Positions 8,701-18,774 of a stretch of 27,078 nt of DNA are shown here, piece by piece. The notes under the pieces were generated by a model. The model made no database searches. It saw nothing but the letters and a program-made list of their open reading frames with translations, and was not told the DNA's origin. Numbering within the stretch: the stretch's first letter is position 1; each line of letters starts with the position of its first letter. This stretch comes from Palsa-459 sp963841965. GTDB lineage: Bacteria > Actinomycetota > Acidimicrobiia > Acidimicrobiales > RAAP-2. Made by a program: the position numbers and the translations under genes. The DNA is taken from assembly GCA_963841965.1 (NCBI GenBank), contig CAWJES010000002.1:1-27078 (forward strand), written 5' to 3'.

Positions 8701-11700
8701 GAGCCGGCGTCGTGCCACACGCGGGTCCCGTCAAGCCGACCGGCAGGGTGTCGGTGACCACGACGTCGTGCGCCGCCGAGACGTTGCTCGCGGTGTTCGA
8801 CACCGTCACCGTGTAGGTCACAGTGTCCCCGGGGTGGTACGTCCCGCCCGGCGCATCGGTCTTCACGAGCGACAGGTGCGGCTCGACGATGGTGGTCGAC
8901 GTCTGGTTGGAGGGCGCGGTGAGTGGCGCGCCGCTCGAGGTGTTCCAGTCCAGCGTCCCTTGGTTGGTGATCGTGTCCCCCGCATGCCCACCGACCACGG
9001 TCGCGTAGAAGGTGATGACGATGACGACCGGTGGCGCAGGTGTCGCAGTGGTCTGGAAGGTTGCCGGGAATGCCAGGTTGACGTCGCTGGATGTGGTGCT
9101 GAGCGTGAAGCCGACGAGCGCCCCGCCACCTTGGTAGGTGGCGGTGGCGGGTGCAGGAGTGCTGCTGTACGCGAGGTCGGCGCCCAGCGGATCGTCGATG
9201 GTCGCGCCGTAGAGGGTGGTCCCGCTGGGAATCGTGGTGGTGAGGGTGTACTTGATCGGCTCGCCGATGGTCGCCGAGCCGGGCCCGTTGATCGTCGGGG
9301 CGACTGCCTTCGACACGGTCGGCCTCGCGGTCGAGACCGCAGCGGTGTCATCGGCCGGCGGGGCGTTCCACGAGGCGGTCGGCACAGACGGGTCGATGTT
9401 GTTGATCGGGTAGTACGTGGTCGGGGTTGTCGTGCCGCCGTTGTTCGGCATCTGCGCGGTGTAGTTGCGTACCCCTGCATGGTTCGTCAGCGTCTCGCCG
9501 GCAGCGACGGTGCTCGGGATCGTGACGACGTAGGTCAGGGTCTTGAGTCCCGGGCCTCCTGCGACCGTTCCGGCCGGCAGCGTGATGCCAGACCAATGGA
9601 TCTGGAGGGGCGTGCCCGGTACGCAGGTCCCTCCATCCGAGATCGATGTGACCAGCGGACAGTCCGTGTTGGCGAGCTGGCTCGGGAGATTGTCCCAGAC
9701 AGTCGTGTTGGTCGCCTCGACGAGTCCTGAGTTGTGCAGGTTCACGTCGTAGGTGACGAGGTCCCCTTGCTCGACCGTCTGCCCCGGGGCCGGCGCCACT
9801 CCATTGATCAGGGCGACGGTCTTGGTCAGTCCCTCGACGACTGGCTGCGTGAGCTCGTAGCCGACCTGGCTACGGAGCGAGACGCTCTGGCCGGCCGTGT
9901 TGAGTGCCGCAAGCTTCATCAAGTTCTGCGTGAACGTGTAGTTGTTGCCCTCCGTCGGCGGCGCCGAGGCAGTGAGGGCGAACGTTGCTGCGAACGTCTG
10001 GCCGGGGCTGACGTAGCGGCCAGGGTTCGTGCCGAGCACGTCTCCCAGCGTGAACGTGAGGCTGTCCGGGCTGGTCCCGCCAACGACGGGGGCGCCACCC
10101 ACGATGGTCGCCGTGTTGCCGGCGGCGGCCGCTGCCGAGGCGGGCGTATATGTGGTGTTGGGGGGCAGGAAATCCGTCACGACTGGATCGTGCGTGTAAA
10201 CGCCTGCGGGGAAGTCGACCTCGAGGTGGAAGCAGATCGTGTCGCCTGCCTCGTACGCGGGGTACGGGATGGCTGGCGGATTCGGCGTGACATAGGTCGC
10301 GGTCGAGCAATTGAGCGTTCCTCCAGGTGCAACCGCCTCGGAGATCGTCTTCACGATCTGCGGGACGGGGGCCGTCTGGGTCGCGTGCGAGCCGTTCGAC
10401 GATTGCATCGGCGTCGACTCTCCCGAGGAGATCACGTGAGGGGTTGCACCCGAGCACGTGGGGTCCGGCGTCGAGGCTCCGGGCGTTCCCTCGTAGCACG
10501 TGCCGTTGACAGTCCCTTGGATGTTGGTCGAGTTTCCAAGCGAGTCGCCGATCAGCGTCGGCGTCGAGGGACCGATGCCCACCCCGACCGGAGCCTGGTA
10601 GTAGGCACGGTCGAGCACGTGATAGGTGAGCGATGATTTCGTGTTGGGGGCAAGGGTGCCGAGGTTCCAGACGATGTCGAAGCTGCCGTCGGAGTTCTCG
10701 GACACGCCCGTGTACGGGACGCTCGGCGGCTGCGTCGCAAGGGCGCAGTCCGTCGGGAAGTCGCTGTCGGGATTCGAGACCAAGGCCCCTGCATCGGTCG
10801 GACAGAGGCCTCCGTCGACGTGGTCGGTCAGGACCGCTCCGGCGTTCGCCGGGGTGCCGGGCGGAGCGGGAGGGATCGGCGGGACCGGGGTGGTCGTGTA
10901 GCGGTACTCGCTCGTCTGGTAATGCAGCGTGTAGTCGACGATCTGCCCCGACACGAAGGTGGAGGTGCTCTCGGTCTTCTGGACGGCGAGGTCAATCGCC
11001 TCCACCGTGACAGCGCCCTCGGCCGAGATCGGGTTTGGCAAGGGACTGCCGATGGGCCCGGTGGCGCCCGTGTAGGTGCCGCTCGCGTCCGCAGTCGTCG
11101 TGAGCAACTGCCCGTCGTGCGTCTGGGGACCGCTGTTGTTGTCGAGGTTCGCCGCCTGCAGGAGGCTGGCCGCGCTCGGCGTGGTTCCGGTCCACGTCGT
11201 CGTGTTCTCCTGCAGCGGCACGGCCGCAACGAAGTTGAACGAGTAGGACTGGCTCGCAGAGAGGTCGGGCAGCGCCCACGTCACCTCGGTGAGCGGCCCG
11301 GGAAGGACGGTGCCGGCGGACGTCGTCACAGGACCAGCCACCGTGTCCACCGATGTGGGTGTCGGACAGCCCTGGGGCGCGGTGATCGCGGGTGCTCCCG
11401 GAACGAGTGTCGGGGCTCCGGGGTACTCCAGCGCGCCGACCGCACTTGAGGTGCCAGCGGCCGTCGTGTTGTCCACGCCGCCGCATCCGAGGAACTCGAG
11501 CCCCGCAGGGATGTAGTCGGTGACCGAGACGGTGTCCGTGGCACGCACGGCGTTGTTCGTCACGGTCACCGTGTAAGCGACCTGGTTGTCATGGACGCCA
11601 CGGGGGAGCTCGTGCTCGGGGCTCGGCTCCGAGGTCGCGACCCGAAGGGGAACCACCTGGGTGGTCCCGCCTGCCGTGTCGTAGTCGGTGTAGTCGGTGA

Positions 11701-12298
11701 CCAGCACGCTCGGTGTCGGCGGGCCTGACAGCGTGAACTGGGGGGCGTAGCGGGGGTCGGTGTTCGCGTAGACGCTCGAGGAGTCGGTGTACGAGTCGCC
11801 GGGAAGGATCGGGTTGGGGCCGTAGTTGGGGTTGGTGTTGAGGTCTGTCTGGCCTTGGACCTGGAAGGACAGTCGCTGCGACGAGCTTGGCTGGATGTCC
11901 CCAACGTTCGCCCAGACGAGCGTCGTCTCACCCACACCCGGCTGATTGGCGAAGATGGTCGGATCGCCGAGGGCCGTCGTCGCGCCACTGCCGGTGAGCG
12001 TGCTCGAACCCGCCACGTAGCCGACGCCGACCGGGAGGACATCCATGAACGACGTGTTGTAGACGGGCGTGCCGGTGAGGGCCGGGGATGGGTTCGCTGC
12101 AGTGAGCGTGACGGTCGCCGGGGTCCCGTACAGGACGGTGGCCGGAGCCGTCTCAGCGAGTGTGAGTTGGGGGGTCCCCGCCGACGCGGGAAATGGTGAC
12201 GCGACGAGGTTTGCGATGACCAGTGTGCTGGCGGCAAGTGCGAGCAGCGGCCCGCGCCCCCGCTGGAAGAGCCCGATCAACCGACTCGCCTGAGACAC
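2752..12298 (-). CDS. Giant sortase-anchored DUF11-repeat surface protein (one apparent frameshift)
   Basis: After correcting one extra base this gene encodes about 3,180 residues. It begins at GTG 12298 with a signal peptide (positively charged start, then hydrophobic LLALAASTLVIANLVA, cleavage near ASAG). The body is about 20 Ig-like repeats of the DUF11/TIGR01451 type, each starting like ADLSIVKSHTG and containing NNGP and VTDTLP motifs. The C terminus has a Pro/Gly-rich spacer, LAFTGG, a hydrophobic segment and a basic RRRRPAHARRRR tail. LAFTG fits the LAXTG signal of actinobacterial class E sortases, so the protein is probably linked to the cell wall as a stalk or adhesin. The frame breaks near 3294-3296, where dropping one G from a GGG run (minus strand) restores DPNSVTQPKLTFTKK. 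This looks like a homopolymer error. No sortase gene is in the window. A TetR gene lies 74 bp upstream on the same strand. Confidence 0.88.
5664..6097. repeat. Near-identical 50-bp segments in adjacent surface-protein repeats
   Basis: Positions 5664-5713 and 6048-6097 match at 47 of 50 bases by eye. They lie 384 bp apart, exactly 128 codons. Both encode the NAGPSDAQTPVVTDTLP stretch of neighbouring DUF11 repeats. Other repeats in the gene are similar only at protein level, so this pair is the youngest visible duplication. Confidence 0.85.
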
Positions 12299-12372
12299 GG
12301 GTATGCAACAAGAAAGGCGAGCGTAGACACGGCAAATACCCTACTCGTGCACTCCTGCCACTCCGGCGAGGG

Positions 12373-12987
12373 TCACGGTCGCGTCAGCAGCTCGCGGAGC
12401 AGGTCCCGATGGTGGGCACGGATGGTTGCTCGATCCTCAGCTTTCCATTCCAGAGCAGTCGCGAGGAACGACTCGTACAGGACGTAGCCGAGTGCAGCCG
12501 CCGTGAGGCTTGCGGTCCGAGCGATGACCTCCCCTTCCTCCAGGTCCGCATGGAGCTCGGCGATCCGCTCCTGGATCCGGCGGACAAGCACCGCCTGCTG
12601 CGCCCAGCCCCCCTGGCTCTCGCCGAAAGAGACCTCAGCAAGTCGAACCGCCACGTACGGCTGCTGGAGCGCGACGTCGAACAGGGCCTCGAGTATCCCG
12701 TCGGTGCCGGGCTCGTCGAGCAGCCGCAGGACCATCGCGTCGCGGTCTCCGGTCGCCGCCTCGAGGAGCCCTTCGAGCGACCCGTAGTAGCGGTAGACGA
12801 GCGAGTGGTTGACGCCCGCGGTGCGGGCGACCTCGCGCACACCGAAGGGCCTGCCGGACCTGTCCCCGGCAAGCCTGCGCGCCGCGTCGAGCAGCGCGAG
12901 GCGCGCGTCTCGCGGCTCGGCGGGAGCGGCCCCCTCGTCGCCCGGCCGCGCCTGGCCCTGCCGCCAGTCGCGAGGGATGCCCGTCAT
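12373..12987 (-). CDS. TetR/AcrR family transcriptional regulator
   Basis: A 204-residue protein, normal length for TetR regulators. The DNA-binding helix-turn-helix is at about residues 46-70 (FGVREVARTAGVNHSLVYRYYGS), with the conserved Y-RYYGS end of the recognition helix followed by KEALL-like LEGLLEAA. The rest is helical and variable, as expected for the ligand-binding domain, so the ligand is unknown. About 25 residues of charged, disordered-looking sequence precede the HTH. It starts at ATG 12987 with only a weak ribosome binding site. It sits on the same strand between the end of the liv-type importer operon (117 bp upstream) and the giant surface-protein gene (74 bp downstream). Either neighbour could be its target; the sequence does not decide. 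Confidence 0.9.
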   Translation of the reverse strand: MTGIPRDWRQGQARPGDEGAAPAEPRDARLALLDAARRLAGDRSGRPFGVREVARTAGVNHSLVYRYYGSLEGLLEAATGDRDAMVLRLLDEPGTDGILEALFDVALQQPYVAVRLAEVSFGESQGGWAQQAVLVRRIQERIAELHADLEEGEVIARTASLTAAALGYVLYESFLATALEWKAEDRATIRAHHRDLLRELLTRP

Positions 12988-13063
12988 GCGGAGATCATCG
13001 CACCCGGCCGCGTCCGGAGCCCCGTGCGGGAGGCGGGCGCCAGCGGGCCGTGGCCCAGCGGCG

Positions 13064-13104
13064 GCGACCGATCCCGCCGCCGCGCTGCCCGCGGTCTCGG
13101 TCGC
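13064..13104 (-). terminator. Stem-loop just after the livF stop codon
   Basis: gcgaccga (13064-13071) pairs with tcggtcgc (13097-13104), an 8-bp perfect stem. Inside it ccgcg and cgcgg can form a second stem. It begins at the livF stop codon. There is no U-run, so it may be a GC-rich actinobacterial terminator or only a 3' stabilising hairpin. Confidence 0.4.
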
Positions 13105-13817
13105 TACTCCAGCGCGTCGCCGAGGTAGCTCGCCTCGAGGATCGCGGGGTTCGCGAGGAGGTGCGTGGCCTCGCCCTCGAGCACCAGATCGCCATGCGCG
13201 AGGACGTAGGCGCGGTCCGATACCTCGAGTGCGAGCTCGACGTGCTGCTCGACGAGCAGGACGCCGCTCCCCGTCTTCCTGGCGAGCTCGCGGACGATGG
13301 GCAGCAGCTTCTCCACGATCACCGGAGCCAGCCCCAGGCTCATCTCGTCGATCAGCAGCAGCTTCGGATGCGACGCGATCGCGCGGCCCAGCGCGAGCAT
13401 CTGCTGCTCGCCTCCTGACAGCAGGCCAGCCTGGCGGTCCATGAGCGCCTCGAGTGCCGGGAAGTACGTGAGCGCGTGCCCCATGTCGGCGCTCTTCCCG
13501 TGCGTGCCGAGGCGCAGGTTCTCCTTCACGGTCAGCGAGTAGAAGAGCGACCTGTCCTCGGTCACATAGCCGAGCCCCTGGTTCGCGAGATCGTAAGGCT
13601 GGCGCTTCGCGATCGGCGCACCGAAGACGCGCAGCTCCCCCTTGATCACGGGTATGAGGGCTGCCGACGTGTGGAGCGTCGTCGTCTTGCCGGCCCCGTT
13701 CGGACCGAGCAGCGCGACCACCTCGCCGGGGCCGACGCTCAGCGAGAGGTCCCGGACGACCGGCACGCCGCCGTAGCCGGCATGGAGGTTGTGGATCTCG
13801 AGGAGCGCCTCGGTCAT
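13104..13817 (-). CDS. livF: Branched-chain amino acid type ABC transporter ATPase, LivF-like
   Basis: A 237-residue cytoplasmic ATPase that powers the importer encoded upstream. Walker A is GPNGAGKT (residues 38-45), the signature LSGGEQQMLALGRA and Walker B KLLLIDEMSLGLAP follow in order, and the late H-loop region is LLVEQHVELAL. Walker B has Met where most LivF proteins have Pro (DEM instead of DEP), outside the catalytic Glu. The length and the short C terminus fit LivF rather than LivG. ATG at 13817 overlaps the livG stop codon as ATGA, which indicates translational coupling. The substrate class (amino acids, urea or related compounds) cannot be set from the ATPase. Confidence 0.93.
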   Translation of the reverse strand: MTEALLEIHNLHAGYGGVPVVRDLSLSVGPGEVVALLGPNGAGKTTTLHTSAALIPVIKGELRVFGAPIAKRQPYDLANQGLGYVTEDRSLFYSLTVKENLRLGTHGKSADMGHALTYFPALEALMDRQAGLLSGGEQQMLALGRAIASHPKLLLIDEMSLGLAPVIVEKLLPIVRELARKTGSGVLLVEQHVELALEVSDRAYVLAHGDLVLEGEATHLLANPAILEASYLGDALE

Positions 13818-14572
13818 TCCGGTGCCACCGCCCTGTTGTCGCGCTTGCTGCGCCGGCCGAGATACGCCTCGATCACGGCGTCGTCGTTGCGGATCTCCGC
13901 GGGGGTCCCCTGGGCGATCAGCCTGCCGAAGTCGAGGACGTACAGGTAGTCGCAGATCGAGAGCACGAGCCCCATGTCGTGGTCGACCAGCAGCACGGCG
14001 GTGCCGTCCGCGGTGATCTGGCGGATCCGGCGTCCGAGCTGCTGGCTCTCGCTCGTGTCCAGGCCCGCTGCCGGCTCGTCCATGCACACGAGCTTCGGCT
14101 TGGACGCGAGCGCTCGTGCGACGCCCACGAGCTTGCGCTGGCCGTGGCTCAGCGACTGCACCGACCCTTCCGCGAACTGGTCGATGTTGAGGCCCGCGAG
14201 GATCTCGTGGAGCTCGGCGATCGGCGTCCTCTCCCCCGCGAGCTGGAGGTGCTCGAGCACGGAGAGGTCGTCGAAGAGGTCGGCGCCCTGCCAGGTCCTC
14301 GCGAGTCCCATCCTCGCGCGCGCGGTCGGCGTCACGGCTCTGCGCTCTCGCTCCCCGTCCGCGCTGCCGCTCAACGCGGTTCCTGCGAACGTCACGGACC
14401 CCTCGCATCCGACGAAGCCGGTGATCGCGTCGATCGTCGTCGTCTTCCCCGCCCCGTTCGGGCCGATCAGCCCGACCAGCTGGCCGGGCTGGATCGCCAT
14501 GTCGAGGCCGTCGACGGCGACCTTGCCCCCGAACCGGACGGTGAGGCCCTTGATCTCGAGCAGCGAGGTCAC
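13814..14572 (-). CDS. livG: Branched-chain amino acid type ABC transporter ATPase, LivG-like
   Basis: A 252-residue ATPase, partner of LivF in the heterodimeric motor. Walker A is GPNGAGKT (37-44), the signature is LSHGQRKLVGVARAL and Walker B is KLVCMDEPAAGLD. The H-loop is VLLVDHDMGLVL, and the LivG-type C terminus GTPAEIRNDDAVIEAYLG is present. The expected DVTG-type insert after Walker A is shortened (ITGFVGCEGSVTF). The start is GTG 14572, which overlaps the permease stop codon as GTGA; this spacing, and the protein beginning at TSLLEIKGL, decide the start. It is the third gene of a four-gene operon: binding protein, LivHM, LivG, LivF. Confidence 0.92.
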   Translation of the reverse strand: MTSLLEIKGLTVRFGGKVAVDGLDMAIQPGQLVGLIGPNGAGKTTTIDAITGFVGCEGSVTFAGTALSGSADGERERRAVTPTARARMGLARTWQGADLFDDLSVLEHLQLAGERTPIAELHEILAGLNIDQFAEGSVQSLSHGQRKLVGVARALASKPKLVCMDEPAAGLDTSESQQLGRRIRQITADGTAVLLVDHDMGLVLSICDYLYVLDFGRLIAQGTPAEIRNDDAVIEAYLGRRSKRDNRAVAPE

Positions 14573-16777
14573 GGGGTCGCCGCCACGCTCGGGTCGGCGC
14601 TCGCCGACGCGACGGCGGCAGCCTCCTGGCGTGCCGCCTTGCGCGCCCGGGTCCGGTCCATCGCCTGCTGGAACGAGCCGGCGATGCCCTCGGGATTGTT
14701 GATCGAGGCGAAGATGAGGCCGAAGCCGGCGATCAGGACGGCGTACTCGGGGTTGATGTGGATCACGACCGAGAGGAACGTCGCGAAGAGCGCGCCCTGG
14801 AAGATGATGCCCCCGATGGGCGGCCCTTCGATCATCGCGATTCCGGCGAGGTACGCGACCGCGAGGAAGATGATCGAGCTGAGCGAGCTGAAGACCGTCG
14901 TGTCGACCGTCTCGTTCATGTAGGCCCACAGGACGCCGCCGATCCCGGCGATGAACGCGGCGATCGCGAAGGCGGTCAGCTTCGTCGCGGCGACGTTGAC
15001 ACCAGCGGCCGACGCGGCGCGCTCGTTCGAACGCACCGCGAGCATCCGTCTGCCCAGACGCGAGCGGCGAATCCAGATGATCGAAGCGAGGACGAGGAAC
15101 GCGACGATGAGGCAAAAGATGCTGAACCACGGGTTTGGCTCGGCCCCCGATGGATGGCCGAAGACTCTCGACCACGGGCTTCCCGGACCGAACCGGAGGC
15201 CGAAGATCGAGGGCGGCGAGACGTTCGCGTTCGACTCGAAGTTCACCTGGAATATGGGCAGGTAGTAGACGAAGTTCTCGATCACGACCGCCGCGGCGAG
15301 CGTCACGACCGCGAGGTTCACACCCCGGATCCGCAGCGCAGGCACCGCTGCGACCAGCCCCACGAGGGTGGCAACGCCCGCGGCGATGATCGGCCCGAAG
15401 GGGAACGGGATGCCGTGCGCCTCGCAGAACTTGGACAGGACGAACCCGGCGATGCCGGCGATCGTCATCTGCATGAGCGAGATCTGGCCGACGAATCCCG
15501 TGAGGACCACCAGCGATCCGCAGATGATCGAGGCGACGATGGAGAGCTGGAGCGCGAAGCGCCAGTCGGAGTTCAGCAGGAAGGCTGCAGAGGGCGACCG
15601 CCACGAACAGGATCGTCCCCTTGAGCGCGACCTTCGTCGGACGCGGCGCCCTCGGCATTCGCATCGTCGCGACGCTCCCGCGCGACGGGAGCTTCTCTCC
15701 CTGGAAGAAGAGCACGAGCACGATCACGATGAACGGGAGGACATCGGGAATGCCCTGGAGTCCCTGCCCACCGCTCTTCAGGAAGCTCGGGACCCAGGAG
15801 TCGGAGCTGATGGCCTGGATCCAGGACTGCGACGATCCGATGAGCAGCGCGGCGATGACCGTGATTGGGAACGACGTGAAGCGGCCCATCAGCGATGCGG
15901 CAAGCGCCGGCACGATGAGCAGGGTGACGGTGATCGGGTTGATCGTTCCGTTGAGGGAGGCGAAAAGGATCCCGAACCCTCCGGCGAGCACCGTCGAGGC
16001 TACCCAATTGACGGCGGCCAGCCGGTTGGGGTTGTACCCGAGGATCAGCGCACCGCGCTCGTTTTCCGCAGCGGCCCGGGTCGCGAGCCCGAATCTCGTG
16101 TACTTGAAGACCGCCCAGAACGCGGCGGCCACGGCGCAGACGAGGAGGACGAGGATGACCTGGGCCTGGAGGATCGCGATCGAGCCGATGTGCCACGACC
16201 CCGACGGCAGGATCGGCGGGAAGTTGTAGCCGCTCGAGGAGGGGAACTTCAGCGACACCGCCGACAGCAGGAGGATGAATAGGCCGATCGATGCGACGAC
16301 CTTGGCGAGCGGCGGCGCCTGGCGGAGCGGACGGAAGATGAGGAAGTGGTAGATCAGCCCGAGGAGCACGCACTCGACGAGGGTGAGCGCGAAGGCGACC
16401 CACACCGGCATCGGCGGGATCGGCTGGCGACCGATGAACGCGTTGCTCGAGTAGCCGACGGACACGATCTGGATGTTGGGTATGGGCGGGGGGAGGAACA
16501 GGGTGCCGTTGGTCCGCAGGTCGTAGAAGATGAACGACGCGTACATCGACACGGCGGCTGCCGCGAAGTTCACGACGCCCGAACCTCGATAGGTCAGCGT
16601 GACGCTGAGTGCGACCGCGGCGATGATCGCGCCCTCGCCGACACCGAAGATCGTGGGCTGGAGCTGGTTCGTGTGCGTGAAGAGAACGGCCAGCCAGCAG
16701 AGACCCAGCAGGCCCACGCCTATCGCGAGGACCTGCTGGGTCGTGAGCCGAGACTTCCCTGCGGCAGGAGCGCTCAT
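14569..16777 (-). CDS. Fused LivH-LivM permease of the branched-chain amino acid type importer (one frameshift)
   Basis: The first half (16777 to about 15600) is LivH-like with many membrane segments, for example VGEGAIIAAVALSVTLTYRG and the PNRLAAVNWVAS loop. The second half (about 15590 to 14569) is LivM-like, with LTGFVGQISLMQM and ALRIRGVNLAVVTLA. They form one frame if a single extra base near 15586-15592 is removed, giving VALAAFLLNSDWRF across the linker. The corrected product is about 735 residues with no stop between the halves. Such LivHM fusions are known in actinobacteria. The frameshift is probably a sequencing error. The start is ATG 16777; its AGGA ribosome site is inside a hairpin (see 16787-16807). 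It forms the membrane channel for the binding protein encoded upstream. Confidence 0.85.
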
Positions 16778-16786
16778 CGCACCATT

Positions 16787-16807
16787 GTGGTCCTAACAGA
16801 GGACCAC
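16787..16807 (-). promoter_or_regulatory. Intercistronic hairpin holding the permease Shine-Dalgarno site
   Basis: gtggtcct (16787-16794) and aggaccac (16800-16807) form a perfect 8-bp stem with a 5-base loop. It fills most of the 40-bp gap between the binding-protein stop (16818) and the permease ATG (16777). On the transcript the AGGA that would serve as ribosome site is in the 3' arm of the stem. It may lower permease translation relative to the binding protein, or protect the 3' end of the upstream message. Confidence 0.6.
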
Positions 16808-16817
16808 CTCGGTCGGA

Positions 16818-18191
16818 CTAGAGGCCGAAGCCCGAGAATCCGCTGATGAGCTTGTTGTTGTAGGCGTCCTCGACGGCGACCCAGTTGGTGCCGTTGAACA
16901 GGGCCACACCCATCTCCTGCCCGCAGATCGCGGGAAGCAGGGGCTGGAACCCGCACTTGAGCGGCCCCGAGTTGCCGAACTGCGGACCCTTGAACCCCTC
17001 GATCAGGGTGCCCATCTTCGCGGACGTCGCCGAGATCCCCGCCTCGTTGTAGAGCTTGTTGAGGGTGAGGATGGTCCCGAAGGCGGGTGCCGCGAGGCCG
17101 GTGGGGTCGGTCGACGGGTCGGCCTGGTGGATCGCCGCCATGTAGACGCCCAGCTGCTCGGACGCGAGGAGCTTGGAGTCGTACATGAAGTAGTTGACGC
17201 CGTAGTCGCCGAAGTACCAGTTCTTTGGGAGCGTGCCGTTGAGGTGCTGGATCATCTGGGTGCCGAAGCAGAGCCCGGAGGTGACGACCGGCGCCTTGAT
17301 GTTGAGTGTCTTGAGCGCGTCGTAGACGGCGATGCACTGGGAGACGGGGGTCAGCGGCACGAAGACGCTGTCCTGGCCGGCGCCGGAGGCGACGACGGCA
17401 GACTGGACCTGGGCCGCGTCAGCCGTCGGGCTCACCGCGACGCCGTGGATGGTCAGGCCCTTGAGGTACGTGTCCGGCTTGAACAGCAGGTTGTAGGCCG
17501 ACGTGCCGCCGGCGTCGTTCGTGTAGACGACCGCGATGGACTTCGGAGCGAAGCCGAGGCCGACACCGCTCTTGGAGGTCCCGATGAACTTCGCGAGGCC
17601 CAGGACGACGCCAGGAGACCCGGGCTCGTAGGTCACCGCGACGCCCTTCCCAGGGGGATTGAAGTCCGTCGTGGTCAGGTCGCTCCCCTGGATGATCGGA
17701 ATGTGCGCTGCGGCCAGCGTGTTGTACATCGCGGCGTTGCCGTCGATGATCGTTCCGGTCACGACGACCTTGACGCCGGCGGAGACCATCTGCTGGGCGC
17801 AGGAGGCACCGTCTCCGGCGTTGTTCACCGAGCACGACACGAGCTGCAGCGGGTGGCCCTTGATGCCGCCGAGGTACTTGTTGACGAACGAGACAGCCAG
17901 GTTCGCGCCGGTCGTGTTGTCCGGGTATGCGACGGTGTCGCCGTCGTCGTTGAGCCAGCCGACCTTGACCGGCGTCCCCTTCGCCTGCTTGTTGGCTGTG
18001 CCGCCCGTGTAGGCGGCGGCGAGCTTGATGTCGTTAGTCGTGATCTTCCCGCTCGGGTATGCCGGATACACGGTGGCCTTCGGCTTGACGGCGGCGCCGC
18101 TGAGCGTGGCGAACGAGGCGACGATCAGTCCTGCGGACAGGACCGCCCCAGTGGACCTGACGACGCGGGACTTGCGGGTGTTCGTGGGCAT
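16818..18191 (-). CDS. Type 1 periplasmic-binding-protein-like substrate-binding protein of the liv-type importer
   Basis: A 457-residue exported protein that captures the substrate for LivHM-LivGF. The start is ATG 18191, preceded by a good ribosome site (ggagggg, about 8 bases upstream). The signal peptide has a basic start TRKSRVV and a hydrophobic core VLSAGLIVASFATL. The fold resembles Leu/Ile/Val-binding proteins: VKVGWLNDDGDT as first strand, a VNKYLGGIKGHPLQLVSC second-strand region, then alternating helices and strands such as SIAVVYTNDAGG. No lipobox cysteine follows the signal core, unusual for a Gram-positive binding protein. It is the first gene of the operon. Ligand identity is not readable; amino acids, amides or urea are all possible. 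Confidence 0.88.
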   Translation of the reverse strand: MPTNTRKSRVVRSTGAVLSAGLIVASFATLSGAAVKPKATVYPAYPSGKITTNDIKLAAAYTGGTANKQAKGTPVKVGWLNDDGDTVAYPDNTTGANLAVSFVNKYLGGIKGHPLQLVSCSVNNAGDGASCAQQMVSAGVKVVVTGTIIDGNAAMYNTLAAAHIPIIQGSDLTTTDFNPPGKGVAVTYEPGSPGVVLGLAKFIGTSKSGVGLGFAPKSIAVVYTNDAGGTSAYNLLFKPDTYLKGLTIHGVAVSPTADAAQVQSAVVASGAGQDSVFVPLTPVSQCIAVYDALKTLNIKAPVVTSGLCFGTQMIQHLNGTLPKNWYFGDYGVNYFMYDSKLLASEQLGVYMAAIHQADPSTDPTGLAAPAFGTILTLNKLYNEAGISATSAKMGTLIEGFKGPQFGNSGPLKCGFQPLLPAICGQEMGVALFNGTNWVAVEDAYNNKLISGFSGFGL

Positions 18192-18774
18192 TATGGATCC
18201 CCTCCAAAGGGTCACGGTTCCCGGGGATCTCTCCCCCCCGAGGAAGGCCGAAAGTAGCATGAGGCACGTTGACCCAGTACGTCACGGAAATGATTCTTTT
18301 CACGAGGTGCCTGGGCAATTGAGGCCCTCCAAATGATGGCCTGCTCGGGCGCGTGCACATGTCGACGAGGTGCCGGGATGACCTCATGTGCACTGATGCC
18401 TGCTCGTCGCCCCGGCGGAGCATTCTGCGAACGATTGATCGGCGCGGCGGTCCTCCGGATGCCGCTGATCGGTCTCCATGCGTGACATGTTGGAGCCGGA
18501 CCGCCGCGCGGTTGTGATCGGGTGTGCCGAACACCGGCGGTCGGTTTCACCGCGAGCAACGGCCCGATTGCAGGCACGCATTTCGGCCCTGTGAATACTC
18601 GCCAGCCTGAATGACCCGCGTCGTCACGCGCTGATAACTTCCGCATTGGCAATCAACGCCATGCGGTGGTTCGTGATGCGGGGACGGCGGTGCGGAGGGT
18701 TCGGGCTCCGCGGTGGCCGCACCCGCTCCATCGGCAGCCTCGTGGCTCATCATCCCTAGAAGGGGGACTCGAAT
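18192..18774. other. Divergent intergenic region between two importer operons
   Basis: No protein gene is supported in these 583 bp. It must carry the promoters of the minus-strand liv-type operon and the plus-strand BMP operon. A weak plus-strand candidate is TTGACC near 18270 with GATTCT 17 bases later, but it lies about 500 bp before the BMP start, so I do not rely on it. A small hairpin gcggag/ctccgc lies near 18691-18710, upstream of the BMP gene. I could not recognise a riboswitch by its conserved bases. Confidence 0.5.

Noticed and set aside
2752..12298. CRISPR or DNA-level satellite in the repeat-rich region
   Set aside because: The periodicity is at protein level with open frame throughout; DNA identity between most repeats is low and there are no spacers.
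14569..15510. Separate livM gene starting at 15510
   Set aside because: The start would fall inside a conserved membrane segment; the coding frame clearly continues upstream into the LivH linker.
18192..18774. Purine or amino acid riboswitch ahead of the importers
   Set aside because: The gap is long enough and the ligands would fit, but I found none of the conserved bases of known riboswitches and only one small hairpin.
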